Source: Oceanobacillus luteolus (GTDB lineage Bacteria > Bacillota > Bacilli > Bacillales > Amphibacillaceae). From it: a DNA stretch of 64,000 nt. The translations under genes and the position numbers were made by a program. Location of the stretch: the NCBI RefSeq assembly GCF_023715655.1, contig NZ_JAMBON010000014.1, forward strand, positions 1-64,000. The letters run 5' to 3'. Each line of letters opens with the position of its first letter. The first letter of the stretch is position 1. Of this stretch, positions 52,601 through 60,999 are shown piece after piece. A model generated the notes under the pieces. The model made no database searches and was not told the origin of the DNA. It saw only the letters and a program-made list of their open reading frames with translations.

Positions 52601-52701
52601 AATTCCGCATCTAACTTGGTGATGGAATAGGCCCCAACCAAAATCGTTAAAATAGTTAACAACCCGACCAAAATCTTCCTGTTTAAAATAAATCGAATCA
52701 T
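49642..52701 (-). CDS. RND efflux pump (SwrC/HAE1-like), copy 1
   Basis: A 1019-residue RND permease with twelve helices in the usual 1+5+1+5 layout and two large extracytoplasmic loops. The proton-relay region GLGVGMMVDSSIVILESIF carries the expected Asp. It resembles the stand-alone SwrC (YerP) pumps of Bacillus, which export surfactin-like lipopeptides and other amphiphiles. No membrane-fusion protein or regulator is adjacent. GGGGGAAG precedes the ATG. The C-terminus is basic. Confidence 0.88.
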   Translation of the reverse strand: MIRFILNRKILVGLLTILTILVGAYSITKLDAELMPEVDFDGAYVAISAGDMAAIEVERQITTPLERAILGIEGVEDVFSTTMTGMSNIQIMIEQGRGEEVSKEIQTTTTTMTANISGVTDVIAEQMSLSQSYEFFMDISDGDMNEMTSFAEEVLEPRLEDLPEVKDVALMGIQEYEMVISFNKDRLTEHGLDSNQVISIIQQANTDATLGEFTAENEQPAIRFETNLSSEENIENIKIPTQNGLITVSDIAQVSLEPMETSSYVWKEGSKDFIFVQVGRSAGVTQIEMADAVRTEIQKIKDENLVDGFTVNELVAQADYVEDSINGITENIIIGGIIAILILLVYLRNIRATVIIAISIPTSILLTFMSIWMLGYSFNMMTLVALGLGVGMMVDSSIVILESIFKKKEIGLDARQAVLEGTREVSSAVIASILTTIVVFIPIGLMSGDVGQFMVILFAVVSVTLISSLLVAFTIIPALSEKFLKAPKKKVKEGKLLRIYDRIISWIVKRKRHSLAMVVIFIVMFAGSVFLLFKIPMTIMPDMLNRYTEILVELEPGITPNEKEELVSQATKELNQIDDVDTSYIMDDGTLLFMLINMTKDEDITREQKEVNEEILRSLRGLTENYPIVSVERAMVATVGQPVQIQVKGEEFDQLLDIANSLKEELSDIEGLVGINTSMERTSIEKVVELDSKKMDDAGISELQLRGAMEEAFLQMPISEISTDDRTVPLVVKWKDEVVSEAELLEWKIPTAQGEESLGTFIDLQSVEVPNEISHLDGERYITVSADIENTDLGTVNREIQQLLSDFETPNGYTVSTGGDIETQQELIYDLALILVISVFLVYLVMAVQFNNLAHPLIVMSTIPMAFIGVVVGLFATQRELSIMSAMGILMLFGIVLNNAILLIDRTNQLRRKGMSVNEAIVSAGKDRIRPIFMTTFTTVGGMMPLALATGTTGNYQAPMATAIISGLLFATMITLVLIPAVYRLFHSFGNGIRKLFKRERKNKVIESTNGPKPIELVK

Positions 52702-52924
52702 TTACTTCCCCCGCCCCTGATTTTTTTGGAGACAATGGTTTGTTTTATTGTCCCAATCCCCTAATTAATCCTTAAGTTAAGCTTATAATGAAAACAAAAA
52801 TTCTATAATGAGCTAAAGATTTATTTTATCTCAGCCTTGAGACTTAGTTGGTTTAAGGCCGATGGATGAGGAGTCAGGGCTTGCCTTTAAAAACTTACTA
52901 GAGATATATACACGGACTCCCCAT

Positions 52925-53614
52925 CTATCCATAGATCTCGTTCATCCAATCCACAATGCTGAGTTGGTTTTCCTTCCTAAGGTCATCGACGTTATGATGG
53001 CCAATAATGTGACCGTCTTTTATAGCCACTACCTCATCCAGGATGTTTTCTATTTCTCTAATTTCATGAGTGGTAATTAAGATGAGCTGCTTTTCCAAAT
53101 CCACAAAGGAAATCAATCCTTTTACAATGGAATTCCGGACCATCGGGTCAAGGCCGGAAAAGGGTTCATCCATCAAAACTACCGGAGTATGGCGTGCTAA
53201 TGTTAGTACGATTTTGACCCGCCCACGGTTCCCTTTTGAAAGATGTTTTAATTTCTTTTCCGGTTCAAGCTTCATGAAATCCATGATCTCATATGCTTTT
53301 TCGATATCAAAGTCCCCAAATTGACTTGCATGAAACTCAATCGTATCCTTGACAGTAAAAAAGCGGTAATATTCATCAAGCTCTGACAGATAGGCAACAG
53401 AAGAAGCGATTTGCCGATTCACTTTTTCTCCATTTACCGTAATCTCACCACTTGTCGGATGGATCAATCCGGCAATCAACTTTAAAGTAGTCGATTTTCC
53501 GCTGCCATTTTCCCCGACAAGTCCGATCAATTTACCTTGATCAAGTTCCAAATCCACTTGATTCAGTGCAGTTCGGGATCCGTATTTTTTCGTTACATTC
53601 GTCAACTTAATCAC
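52925..53614 (-). CDS. ABC transporter ATP-binding protein (YtrB-like)
   Basis: A 229-residue ATPase: Walker A GENGSGKST, signature LSKGNRGRVKI, Walker B VVLMDEPFSGLDP and LITTHEIRE. LSKG-type signatures occur in YtrB/BcrA-type exporters. The start is GTG 53614 after AAAGGAG, four bases downstream of the GntR gene stop (no overlap). With the permease at 53995 it forms an ABC-2 exporter, and the three genes are one operon. Confidence 0.88.
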   Translation of the reverse strand: MIKLTNVTKKYGSRTALNQVDLELDQGKLIGLVGENGSGKSTTLKLIAGLIHPTSGEITVNGEKVNRQIASSVAYLSELDEYYRFFTVKDTIEFHASQFGDFDIEKAYEIMDFMKLEPEKKLKHLSKGNRGRVKIVLTLARHTPVVLMDEPFSGLDPMVRNSIVKGLISFVDLEKQLILITTHEIREIENILDEVVAIKDGHIIGHHNVDDLRKENQLSIVDWMNEIYG

Positions 53615-53617
53615 TGC

Positions 53618-53989
53618 TTATTCTCCTTTCCGATTTAAATATTCCGTTAATCCCTGTTTTATCTCTTCTTTTGTATAGCCCATTTCAAACATCTGCTTGG
53701 TGAAATTCATTAAGATTTCCTTTTTCATTTCTTCACGTATGGATGCAATCACTTCCGTATCCTCTGTAACAAATGTTCCTTGCCCACGTTTGGATTCAAC
53801 AATATCCATCGTTTCCAACTCCCTATAAGTTCGTTGTACCGTATTCGGATTGACATTTACTTCAATTGCCATTTCGCGGACGGATGGCAATTTACCACCT
53901 GCCGTCAGTTCACCCCGGATAATCCGTTTCTTAATCATTTCTGCAATTTGTTCGTATATAGGCTTAGATGAATGAAATAATTCTGCCAT
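53618..53989 (-). CDS. GntR family regulator (YtrA subfamily)
   Basis: A 123-residue short GntR protein: winged helix PIYEQIAEMIKKRIIRGEL and LPSVREMAIEVNVNPNTVQR, followed by a small helical dimerisation tail instead of a full effector domain. This is the YtrA type, whose genes sit in the ABC operons they repress. I place the start at ATG 53989, which has AGAGGTG upstream; earlier in-frame codons overlap the permease gene. The matching operator lies at 54811-54840. Confidence 0.88.
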   Translation of the reverse strand: MAELFHSSKPIYEQIAEMIKKRIIRGELTAGGKLPSVREMAIEVNVNPNTVQRTYRELETMDIVESKRGQGTFVTEDTEVIASIREEMKKEILMNFTKQMFEMGYTKEEIKQGLTEYLNRKGE

Positions 53990-53994
53990 GATGT

Positions 53995-54786
53995 CTACAC
54001 CTCTACTTTTTTGTCTATGATCCAGCATGCACCGAAAAACATAAGGATTGCCATAATCGAATCCCTAATAAAATGTCCAATATAGAAAATGGAAGTATCC
54101 ATCATTGTTCCTGCTTCAAAATAATCTTCCGTCATCGTAAACTTGAACTCAAATCCTGTAATGACGTCGTTTGCTGAAATAGCTCCCCAATCTGTGAGCA
54201 TTTGAATGAATGACAAATGGACGAATTGGTCGTAAAGATACCCGAACAGTAAGAAGGATGCAAATGTAATTAAAAAACTAAGGAAATCATTCATCCGCTG
54301 GCTACATGTCAGGAAGATTGACCAAAAGAACATGAACGTCAACGCCATCCGAATGGCTGAGGTGTAAATTCCAAAGGTGGATAGTCCAAGAAGATTTATC
54401 GTTGATTGCTCCGTCAAAAAATTATAATGGTCACTGAAGAAATTATTTGTAAATATCGCGATAGGAATAAAGGTTAGTGACATAAACAAGATGCCTGCTG
54501 CCAGTTTAGAGAGGAGCAAACCTGTGACTGGCATTGGTGTATGCAACCATAGATGCAATCTCTTTCTTTCGGAATTCAAAGCATAGAGGAGGTAGAGGAA
54601 TAAGAAGAATAAGTGGAACAGAAGAACAACTCCTAATGCTCCCATGATGAGTTCCTCTTCCAAGCCGAGACGATAACCAATGTAATAAGCTAAGGCAATG
54701 ACTCCAGCATAGAGAATCAAAACAAAGATGAATATGGGTAAACCAAGGCGCAATTCCTTCTTTGTTAAAGCCAACCAAGCGTTCAT
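53995..54786 (-). CDS. ABC-2 type permease of the YtrA-regulated operon
   Basis: A 263-residue membrane protein with about six helices and no recognisable motif beyond the ABC-2-like layout (ALNSERKRLHLWLHTPMPVTGLL after the second helix). It is the first gene of the operon, read before the regulator and ATPase. GGAGG precedes the ATG at good spacing. The substrate is unknown; related operons answer to cell-wall-active peptides. Confidence 0.75.
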   Translation of the reverse strand: MNAWLALTKKELRLGLPIFIFVLILYAGVIALAYYIGYRLGLEEELIMGALGVVLLFHLFFLFLYLLYALNSERKRLHLWLHTPMPVTGLLLSKLAAGILFMSLTFIPIAIFTNNFFSDHYNFLTEQSTINLLGLSTFGIYTSAIRMALTFMFFWSIFLTCSQRMNDFLSFLITFASFLLFGYLYDQFVHLSFIQMLTDWGAISANDVITGFEFKFTMTEDYFEAGTMMDTSIFYIGHFIRDSIMAILMFFGACWIIDKKVEV

Positions 54787-54810
54787 ATTTTTAGCCTCCT
54801 AAAAACAAAA

Positions 54811-54857
54811 ATTAGTGTACTATTTGTATAGTACACTAATACATCAATACATGTCAA
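54811..54857 (-). promoter_or_regulatory. Promoter and perfect GntR (YtrA-type) operator
   Basis: ATTAGTGTACTA and TAGTACACTAAT (54811-54840) are perfect 12-bp arms with a 6-base spacer. On the minus strand TTGACA (54852-54857) and TACTAT (54828-54833) are 18 bases apart, so the operator covers the -10 and start region. It lies 24 bases before the permease gene. Confidence 0.85.
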
Positions 54858-55007
54858 TGAATTTTTAGATAAATTAAAAAATATTCTGCAGTTACAGACT
54901 TTTATCAGGATGGGGGATAGACGGATATGTACATTAGACAAAATCTTAAAAGCATGGGAGAATCAAAGCTAAGCCTGCTTATTTAAAATTAATATGGAGG
55001 GATACAT

Positions 55008-55343
55008 ATGAGTCAATTACCTAATTGTCCAGAGTGCCAATCTGATCTTACATATGAGGATGGTGTTCTTTTAGTTTGTCCAATGTGCGGTCATGAATGG
55101 TCACCTGCTGCAGAGACAGAAGAAACAGAGTCAGTTGTGAAAGATGCATTTGGCAATATCCTTACAGATGGAGACTCCGTGACTTTAATCAAGGATCTTA
55201 AAGTAAAAGGAAGCTCGAATCCGCTGAAACAAGGAACAAAAGTGAAAAATATTACACTAATTGATGGCGATCATAACATTGATTGTAAAATTGATGGTTT
55301 CGGGCCGATGAAGTTAAAATCAGAATTTGTTAAAAAATTATAA
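55008..55343 (+). CDS. YjdM/PhnA-like zinc-ribbon protein
   Basis: A 111-residue protein with an N-terminal zinc ribbon (CPECQSD at 8-14 and CPMCGHEW near 29-36) and the C-terminal PhnA domain ([28 protein letters not shown]). It is widespread, and despite the historical name no phosphonate role is established. AATATGGAGGGATACAT precedes the ATG. It is monocistronic. Confidence 0.92.
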   Translation: MSQLPNCPECQSDLTYEDGVLLVCPMCGHEWSPAAETEETESVVKDAFGNILTDGDSVTLIKDLKVKGSSNPLKQGTKVKNITLIDGDHNIDCKIDGFGPMKLKSEFVKKL

Positions 55344-55530
55344 TGCAGGAAATGGGCAGGGAGAGTTGATACACTAACACTGCCCCTTTTTGCCACCTTA
55401 CTCCTAATTCATAAGTCTATTGTAAATAGTGAAAAGTTATGTTTGTATAATACCTGGAGCTTGTATGTTTAATCCAGAGGAACATAGGTTAAAAGAGTGA
55501 TAGAAATGAATAGGAAAGGTGAGAAAAGGA

Positions 55531-56322
55531 ATGGACAAAAATTTAAACCCTGATTCTGAAAACAATGAAAATCAAACGGAAGAGGAAATTACTGACCCCC
55601 AAGAAGAAACATTACATCAACATGCTTCAACCACTCAACCAGAGATCCACACCCCTCATCAAGCGAATATGGAACAAAGTTCTAATCAGCAAGAAACAAA
55701 ATCCCAAAACAAAATCAACTTTGACTTTGGAAAGAGCATGAATGAATCGAAGAGTATTGTGAAGGATGCTGTGTTCAGACCGCATTCCTTAATCGTTTCG
55801 AATCGATCCATCAGTATAGAAACAAGTGTCATCATTTTTGTAATCCTTACTATACTTGTAGGGGTATCTGCTTATTTTAGTGTTAAAAACTTTATGGACA
55901 ACGCGTTCGGCGGCTTTGGAAGCCTCTTTGGTCCCTCGATTGGAATCGACTTTTTATTCCTTACGATGCTAGGTTGGCTCGCTACATTTGCCATTGGGTA
56001 TTTTTCTTTGTACTTTATGCTATCCTACTTCGGCAACAGAAAAATGGATCACCAATTATTATTAACGAAATATGCTATCGTCAACATTCCGTTCGTCCTT
56101 GTATTTTGTTTAATTTTCACCCTCTTCGGATTCGTACTGATTGATTTCTTTTTAATCATGTATGTATTCGGACTCATGCTGTTCGGAATGATTCATATTT
56201 ATCTTTTCCTTATGAATGTGGATAAGCCAAAATATGATTTGTTTTGGTTGAGTTCAGGGTATTTACTAGTGTTGTTAGTCGCAACTTACTTTATTACTGG
56301 AATTGATTTTGGATTATTTTAA
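55531..56322 (+). CDS. Membrane protein of unknown function with acidic Gln/Asn-rich N-terminus
   Basis: A 263-residue protein. Residues 1-85 are hydrophilic, acidic and rich in Asn, Gln, Glu and His (likely disordered); about five helices follow from residue 98, spaced as in Yip1-like proteins (AYFSVKNFMDNAFGGFGSLFG, GYFSLYFMLSYFG). I do not recognise a family with confidence. AAAGGTGAG lies eight bases before ATG 55531. It is monocistronic and its neighbours give no clue. Confidence 0.55.
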   Translation: MDKNLNPDSENNENQTEEEITDPQEETLHQHASTTQPEIHTPHQANMEQSSNQQETKSQNKINFDFGKSMNESKSIVKDAVFRPHSLIVSNRSISIETSVIIFVILTILVGVSAYFSVKNFMDNAFGGFGSLFGPSIGIDFLFLTMLGWLATFAIGYFSLYFMLSYFGNRKMDHQLLLTKYAIVNIPFVLVFCLIFTLFGFVLIDFFLIMYVFGLMLFGMIHIYLFLMNVDKPKYDLFWLSSGYLLVLLVATYFITGIDFGLF

Positions 56323-56411
56323 TCAGATAAATAATACATCGTTTGGGTCAGTCAGGAGTTCCTTGATTGGCCCATTTTTTTGACAATAGAGTATGGATTA
56401 GGAGAAAGCAA

Positions 56412-57158
56412 ATGAATTTAGAAGGACCAATAGCAGTGGGAAATACTGCAGAGATCTATCTTTGTGAGGGTATGGTTGTCAAGGTATTTAAAGACCATTT
56501 ACCAGATACAGAGTCAGTTTATGAAGCGAAAAAGCAGGAGTTTGTGTATTCAAAAGGACTTCCTGTACCCCGAGTCATTGATGTTTTGAAAGTACATGGG
56601 AAACAAGCGATAGTCATGGAGCATATCAACGGGAAAACAATTGGTGAACTTGTATCTGAGAATAGACAGCAAACGGAGCATTACATGGATCTCTCCATTG
56701 ACGTGCAGCAACAGATTCATAGCGTTACAGCTGATTCATTCGAACCGATGGCGGTTAAATTAAGGAGTAAAATTAAGCAGGCTGTCATCGAAGAAAAATA
56801 TAAAACTAGTTTAGTTCGCAAATTAGAATCCATGCCGAATAACAATAGTTTATGCCATGGAGATTTCCACTTTTTTAATTTAATTGTTACAGATAATGAT
56901 GAAGTAAAAATAATAGACTGGGTAGATGCAAGTGCAGGGGATAGCTGTGCTGACATTTGTCGGACATACCTTTTGTACTCACAGCTTTCCACAGAGCTAG
57001 CTGAAATGTATATGCGAGTATATCTTAGTAAGAGTGATTTTTCTAGAGACGAAATCTTACAATGGGAGCCGATCCTTGCGGGCGCCAGGCTGGCTGAGAA
57101 TATAGAGAAGGCTGAGGCAGAACGTCTATTAGGTATAATTAAAGATGCCTGCTCCTGA
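56412..57158 (+). CDS. Aminoglycoside phosphotransferase (APH)-fold kinase
   Basis: A 248-residue kinase-like protein. The N-lobe has VVKVFKDHLPD (candidate ATP lysine) and IVMEHINGKTIGEL. The catalytic loop is LCHGDFHFFNLIV (Brenner motif HGDFHxxN) and the metal Asp is in VKIIDWVDA. Substrates in the family include sugars, choline and antibiotics; resistance cannot be inferred. ATG 56412 follows TAGGAGAAAG. The next acetyltransferase gene is 39 bases downstream and may be co-transcribed. Confidence 0.82.
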   Translation: MNLEGPIAVGNTAEIYLCEGMVVKVFKDHLPDTESVYEAKKQEFVYSKGLPVPRVIDVLKVHGKQAIVMEHINGKTIGELVSENRQQTEHYMDLSIDVQQQIHSVTADSFEPMAVKLRSKIKQAVIEEKYKTSLVRKLESMPNNNSLCHGDFHFFNLIVTDNDEVKIIDWVDASAGDSCADICRTYLLYSQLSTELAEMYMRVYLSKSDFSRDEILQWEPILAGARLAENIEKAEAERLLGIIKDACS

Positions 57159-57197
57159 TAATAGCTGATTCATTATGACTGTAGAAGGTGATGTGTC

Positions 57198-57671
57198 TTG
57201 ATCAAAGAACTCGATATCCGCGACCGTACTATTTCTGAAGAGGTCTTGGAGCTTCAAGTAGCCTCTTACAAAATAGAGGCGGAAATCATTAATTATCTGG
57301 AACTACCACCACTTAAAGAAACAATCGATATATTAGAACAGTGTGGAGAAACATTTTACGGTTATTTTTACAATGATAGACTTTGTGGCGTTTTATCAAT
57401 AAAAGAAGTAAATGAGGTAGTCGATATTCATCGGCTGTTTGTTCACCCTGATTATTTTGGAAGAGGGATTGCCCAAAAACTGTTTATCTTTCTCGAAGAA
57501 AAGTATCTAGGTATCACAATAAAAACTGCAACAGCATCTAAAAATATCCCAGCAGTTAAATTTTATAAAAAGAACGGTTTTAAAGTTACGAAAGAAATAA
57601 TCGTGAATGAACGACTGACCTTAATGGAATTTGAGAAAACTCGTTCTGAGGTTAAAAAGGGTCACTTCTAA
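57198..57671 (+). CDS. GNAT family N-acetyltransferase
   Basis: A 157-residue GNAT protein. The acetyl-CoA motif is FVHPDYFGRGIAQKL, and NIPAVKFYKKNGF is the conserved C-terminal segment. The start is probably TTG 57198 after AGAAGGTGATG. The substrate is unknown. It lies close behind the APH-fold kinase gene. Confidence 0.85.
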   Translation: MIKELDIRDRTISEEVLELQVASYKIEAEIINYLELPPLKETIDILEQCGETFYGYFYNDRLCGVLSIKEVNEVVDIHRLFVHPDYFGRGIAQKLFIFLEEKYLGITIKTATASKNIPAVKFYKKNGFKVTKEIIVNERLTLMEFEKTRSEVKKGHF

Positions 57672-57779
57672 AGAGAATGTTCATTATGAAAAAGTCGTAC
57701 TTTAAATAAATGCTGAAGTTCACAATTTAAATGTCGATATTCAAAAATAAGAATTCATTACTAACCTCAAGCTATAAAA

Positions 57780-57812
57780 AAGAGCGACCAGAATCCACTT
57801 CTGATCGCTCTT
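57780..57812. terminator. Terminator between the GNAT gene and the second RND pump
   Basis: AAGAGCGACCAGAA and TTCTGATCGCTCTT arms (one mismatch) flank a 5-base loop. The minus-strand product ends in a run of U, so it chiefly serves the RND gene. Confidence 0.85.
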
Positions 57813-57817
57813 AAAGT

Positions 57818-60800
57818 TTAATCTTCTATAATATTTTTTCTATCCTTTTTGAATAGCTTCGATAATAGTTCATACACAAGCGGTACGATGAATAGTGTCA
57901 GGAATGTCGAACTAGCAAGTCCGCCGACAACAGTAATACCTAGGTCTCTTGAAACAAGTCCACTACCACCGGTTACAGCCAATGGAATCAATGCTCCAAT
58001 CGTTGCGATAGCTGTCATTAAGATTGGACGGAGACGAGTTCCTCCACCTTCAATGATTGCTTCTCGCAATGTCATGCCACTGCGTTCCATTCTGATGATT
58101 CTATCGACAAGAACAATGGCGTTCGTGACGATAATTCCAATTAACATCAGAAGTCCCATCATAACCGTTACTGAGATTGTTTCTCCTGTCAGGTATAGGC
58201 CGACGAAGGAACCAATGACAGCAAATGGCAGGGAGAATAGGATAGCGAATGGTGCAATACCTTCGCTAAAGGTGACTACAAGAATAAAGTAGACAATCGC
58301 TATTGCTGCAAGCATTGCTACAGCTAGCTGTTCAAAGGTTTGCTCCATATCTGCAGCAACCCCGGCGATGCCGTATTCCACACCTTTTGGTAATTCCATT
58401 GCTTCAATAGCTTCATCCATTTCAGATGTCACTTGAGAAATATCTTGATCCAAAATCGTCCCAGATACTGAAGCGTAATATTGGTTATTACTTCTTGATA
58501 ACGAAGCAACTGTTGCATCTTCTTCAACGGTCACCAAATCCGATAATGGAAGCTCTGTACCAGGTGCAGCAGGAATTGCTATCGGTGTTTCCAGTAACTC
58601 ATCAATCGATGTGACAGCGGTCTGTTCCTCCTGCTGAACAATGACATCTAATGTATCTCCATCTTTTTCAACAGTTGTGATCACTTCTTGGGAACCAGTA
58701 CTACTTAGCGCCCCGACTACTTGACCTGTCGTTAAGCCATATTGTAATAGTTCCGCCTGATTTACGTTCAATATGTGTTCGACATATGTGCTTTCTGCTG
58801 TTGAGGTTACATCTGTCAAGCGGTCATTAGCAGCCATTTCTTCCTCAACCATTTCGACAGCTTTATTTAAATCATTTAAATTCTCACTGTAAAATGTATA
58901 GCTGAGTTCATTGGATGACATACTCATTCCACTGAAGTCTTGACTGATCCACTCACCAGGGTGGTCAATTTCTGATAGTTCGTCTTTAATTTCCTCTTTT
59001 ACTTCAGAGAAATTCTCCATCTCACTATCAAACGTTGCGAATATCAACGCTCCTCCACCAGCACCCATCATAGCGGCTTGTGGATCAGAGGAGTCTGTGA
59101 CAGAAAGCTGAATGATTTCTGTATCCTCACGGTCAATTAGTTTATCTTCCACTTCACCAACATATTCTAACGTGTCTTCCATTAGCTCACCAGGTTCTGG
59201 GGAGTAGGTGAGGTACATTACTTTTTCCTCTTCACTGCCTAGGAAACTGAATCCGATGAGTGGTGTTAGAAGTAAGCTTCCAACGAGTAAAGAAATTGCT
59301 GTGATGGACGTAATAATTTTATGATTTAAAGTCCAATTCAGGGCCTTTTTATATCCTTGAGTAAATTTCCCTTGTTCTTTATGTTTGATTACCGTCCGGT
59401 CACCATATAATTTCTTTTTAAATAACGTATGGGATAGGGAAGGTACAATGGTAATCGCCACAAGTAAAGAAGCAAGCAACGCGAGGGACATCGTTAATGC
59501 GAATGGCATGAATAGCTCACCGACCATTCCACCCATAAATGCGATTGGTGCAAATACCGCGATCGTTACTAGAGTGGACGAAAGGATTGGTTTGAACATT
59601 TCAATCGTAGCCTCACGAATCAATGCCCGTCCTGTTAGTTTCTCGTCTTTCAAATGCAGACGTCGATATATATTTTCCACTACGACAATTGAGTCATCAA
59701 TTACCCGACCGATTGCTACCGTAACTGCCCCGAGTGTCATAATGTTCATCGTAATATCGAGGTAGTTTAAAATAAGGAAAGCTATAAAAATGGAAACTGG
59801 AATAGAAATGATGGAAATGACCGTTGACTTGATATCACGTAAGAAAAGTAAAATGATGATAACGGCAATTAAACCACCAAATAATGCTTTTTCTACCATC
59901 GTACTCACGGAGTCTTCAATCGGTTGTCCTTGGTCAAGGGAAATATCAACGACTAGGCCATCCAATCGCTCTTGTTCTTCATCCATGAGTTCTTTTACAG
60001 CATTTACAACATCGACTGTGTTTGCTTGTTGGCCTTTAACAATTTGGATTGCAATCGCATCTTCACCGTTCGTCCGGGAAACGGATTCGACTTGACCAAC
60101 GGTTTCGATATCGGCAATCTCACCAAGCTCGATAAATGGTTCAGGATTCGTCTCTGTTGGTGTAACAGGAATAATCATTTCTTTCAGATCTTCGGCGGTC
60201 ATGAATTTACCATCTACAGATACGGCTTGTTCCCCTTCCGTAAATTCATATAATCCGAGGGATATATCCAGGTCACTTGCTTGGATGATATCTTTAACAG
60301 AATCCTCCGTAAGATCAAGCTCTTCTAGAGTCGTCTGGTCAAAAGTCAGTTGTACTTCTTCCACATGCTGACCAGTCATGGTAGCCGATGCTACACCATC
60401 CAGCTTTTCAATCTTAGGAAGGATAACGTTCGTGACGGTTGATGTCAGTTCAACAATATCCTCCGTTTCACTGCTGATACTTAACGCAACGACTGGCATC
60501 ATATCCATGCTGATTGCAGTTATCGATGGTTCTTGAGCATCATCTGGGAGAGTGACATTTTCTACTATATCTTGCAATTGTCGGCGTTTTTCATCCATAT
60601 CCACGCCATATTCGTATTCAATTTGAATATTAGAAAGACTGGCAGATGAAGTGGAGTATAAATTCTTCACATCCTCCAAGTCCTCAATCGCCCGTTCTAG
60701 TGGAATCGTAACATCATCCATCACCTGTTCAGCTGTTGCCCCAGGATAAACATCCATTACCATTAAATATGGAATGGAGATGTCCGGAATCGATTCGGTT

Positions 60801-60901
60801 TTCATTTGCGTACCGGCATAAATACCGCCAGCTGTAACAATAATGGTCAACAGCCATACGGCAAGTTTATTCTTCATTACAAAATTGACAATACCTTTCA
60901 T
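57818..60901 (-). CDS. RND efflux pump (SwrC/YerP-like), copy 2
   Basis: A 1027-residue RND permease with the standard duplicated topology. The relay region reads AVTVAIGRVIDDSIVVVENIYRR with paired Asp. It shows only distant likeness to the pump at 49642, so this is not a recent duplication. It is a stand-alone pump without fusion protein. A long TetR gene is divergent 98 bases away, as in the YerO-SwrC arrangement of Bacillus. It probably exports lipopeptides, surfactants or antibiotics. Confidence 0.88.
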   Translation of the reverse strand: MKGIVNFVMKNKLAVWLLTIIVTAGGIYAGTQMKTESIPDISIPYLMVMDVYPGATAEQVMDDVTIPLERAIEDLEDVKNLYSTSSASLSNIQIEYEYGVDMDEKRRQLQDIVENVTLPDDAQEPSITAISMDMMPVVALSISSETEDIVELTSTVTNVILPKIEKLDGVASATMTGQHVEEVQLTFDQTTLEELDLTEDSVKDIIQASDLDISLGLYEFTEGEQAVSVDGKFMTAEDLKEMIIPVTPTETNPEPFIELGEIADIETVGQVESVSRTNGEDAIAIQIVKGQQANTVDVVNAVKELMDEEQERLDGLVVDISLDQGQPIEDSVSTMVEKALFGGLIAVIIILLFLRDIKSTVISIISIPVSIFIAFLILNYLDITMNIMTLGAVTVAIGRVIDDSIVVVENIYRRLHLKDEKLTGRALIREATIEMFKPILSSTLVTIAVFAPIAFMGGMVGELFMPFALTMSLALLASLLVAITIVPSLSHTLFKKKLYGDRTVIKHKEQGKFTQGYKKALNWTLNHKIITSITAISLLVGSLLLTPLIGFSFLGSEEEKVMYLTYSPEPGELMEDTLEYVGEVEDKLIDREDTEIIQLSVTDSSDPQAAMMGAGGGALIFATFDSEMENFSEVKEEIKDELSEIDHPGEWISQDFSGMSMSSNELSYTFYSENLNDLNKAVEMVEEEMAANDRLTDVTSTAESTYVEHILNVNQAELLQYGLTTGQVVGALSSTGSQEVITTVEKDGDTLDVIVQQEEQTAVTSIDELLETPIAIPAAPGTELPLSDLVTVEEDATVASLSRSNNQYYASVSGTILDQDISQVTSEMDEAIEAMELPKGVEYGIAGVAADMEQTFEQLAVAMLAAIAIVYFILVVTFSEGIAPFAILFSLPFAVIGSFVGLYLTGETISVTVMMGLLMLIGIIVTNAIVLVDRIIRMERSGMTLREAIIEGGGTRLRPILMTAIATIGALIPLAVTGGSGLVSRDLGITVVGGLASSTFLTLFIVPLVYELLSKLFKKDRKNIIED

Positions 60902-60999
60902 GTTGCACCTACCTTAATTGACTTTATAAACTCATTTTCTTATAATAAATGACTATTGGGTCATAAGTCAACGATAATAGCGGAAAGTGGGACGGTAAA

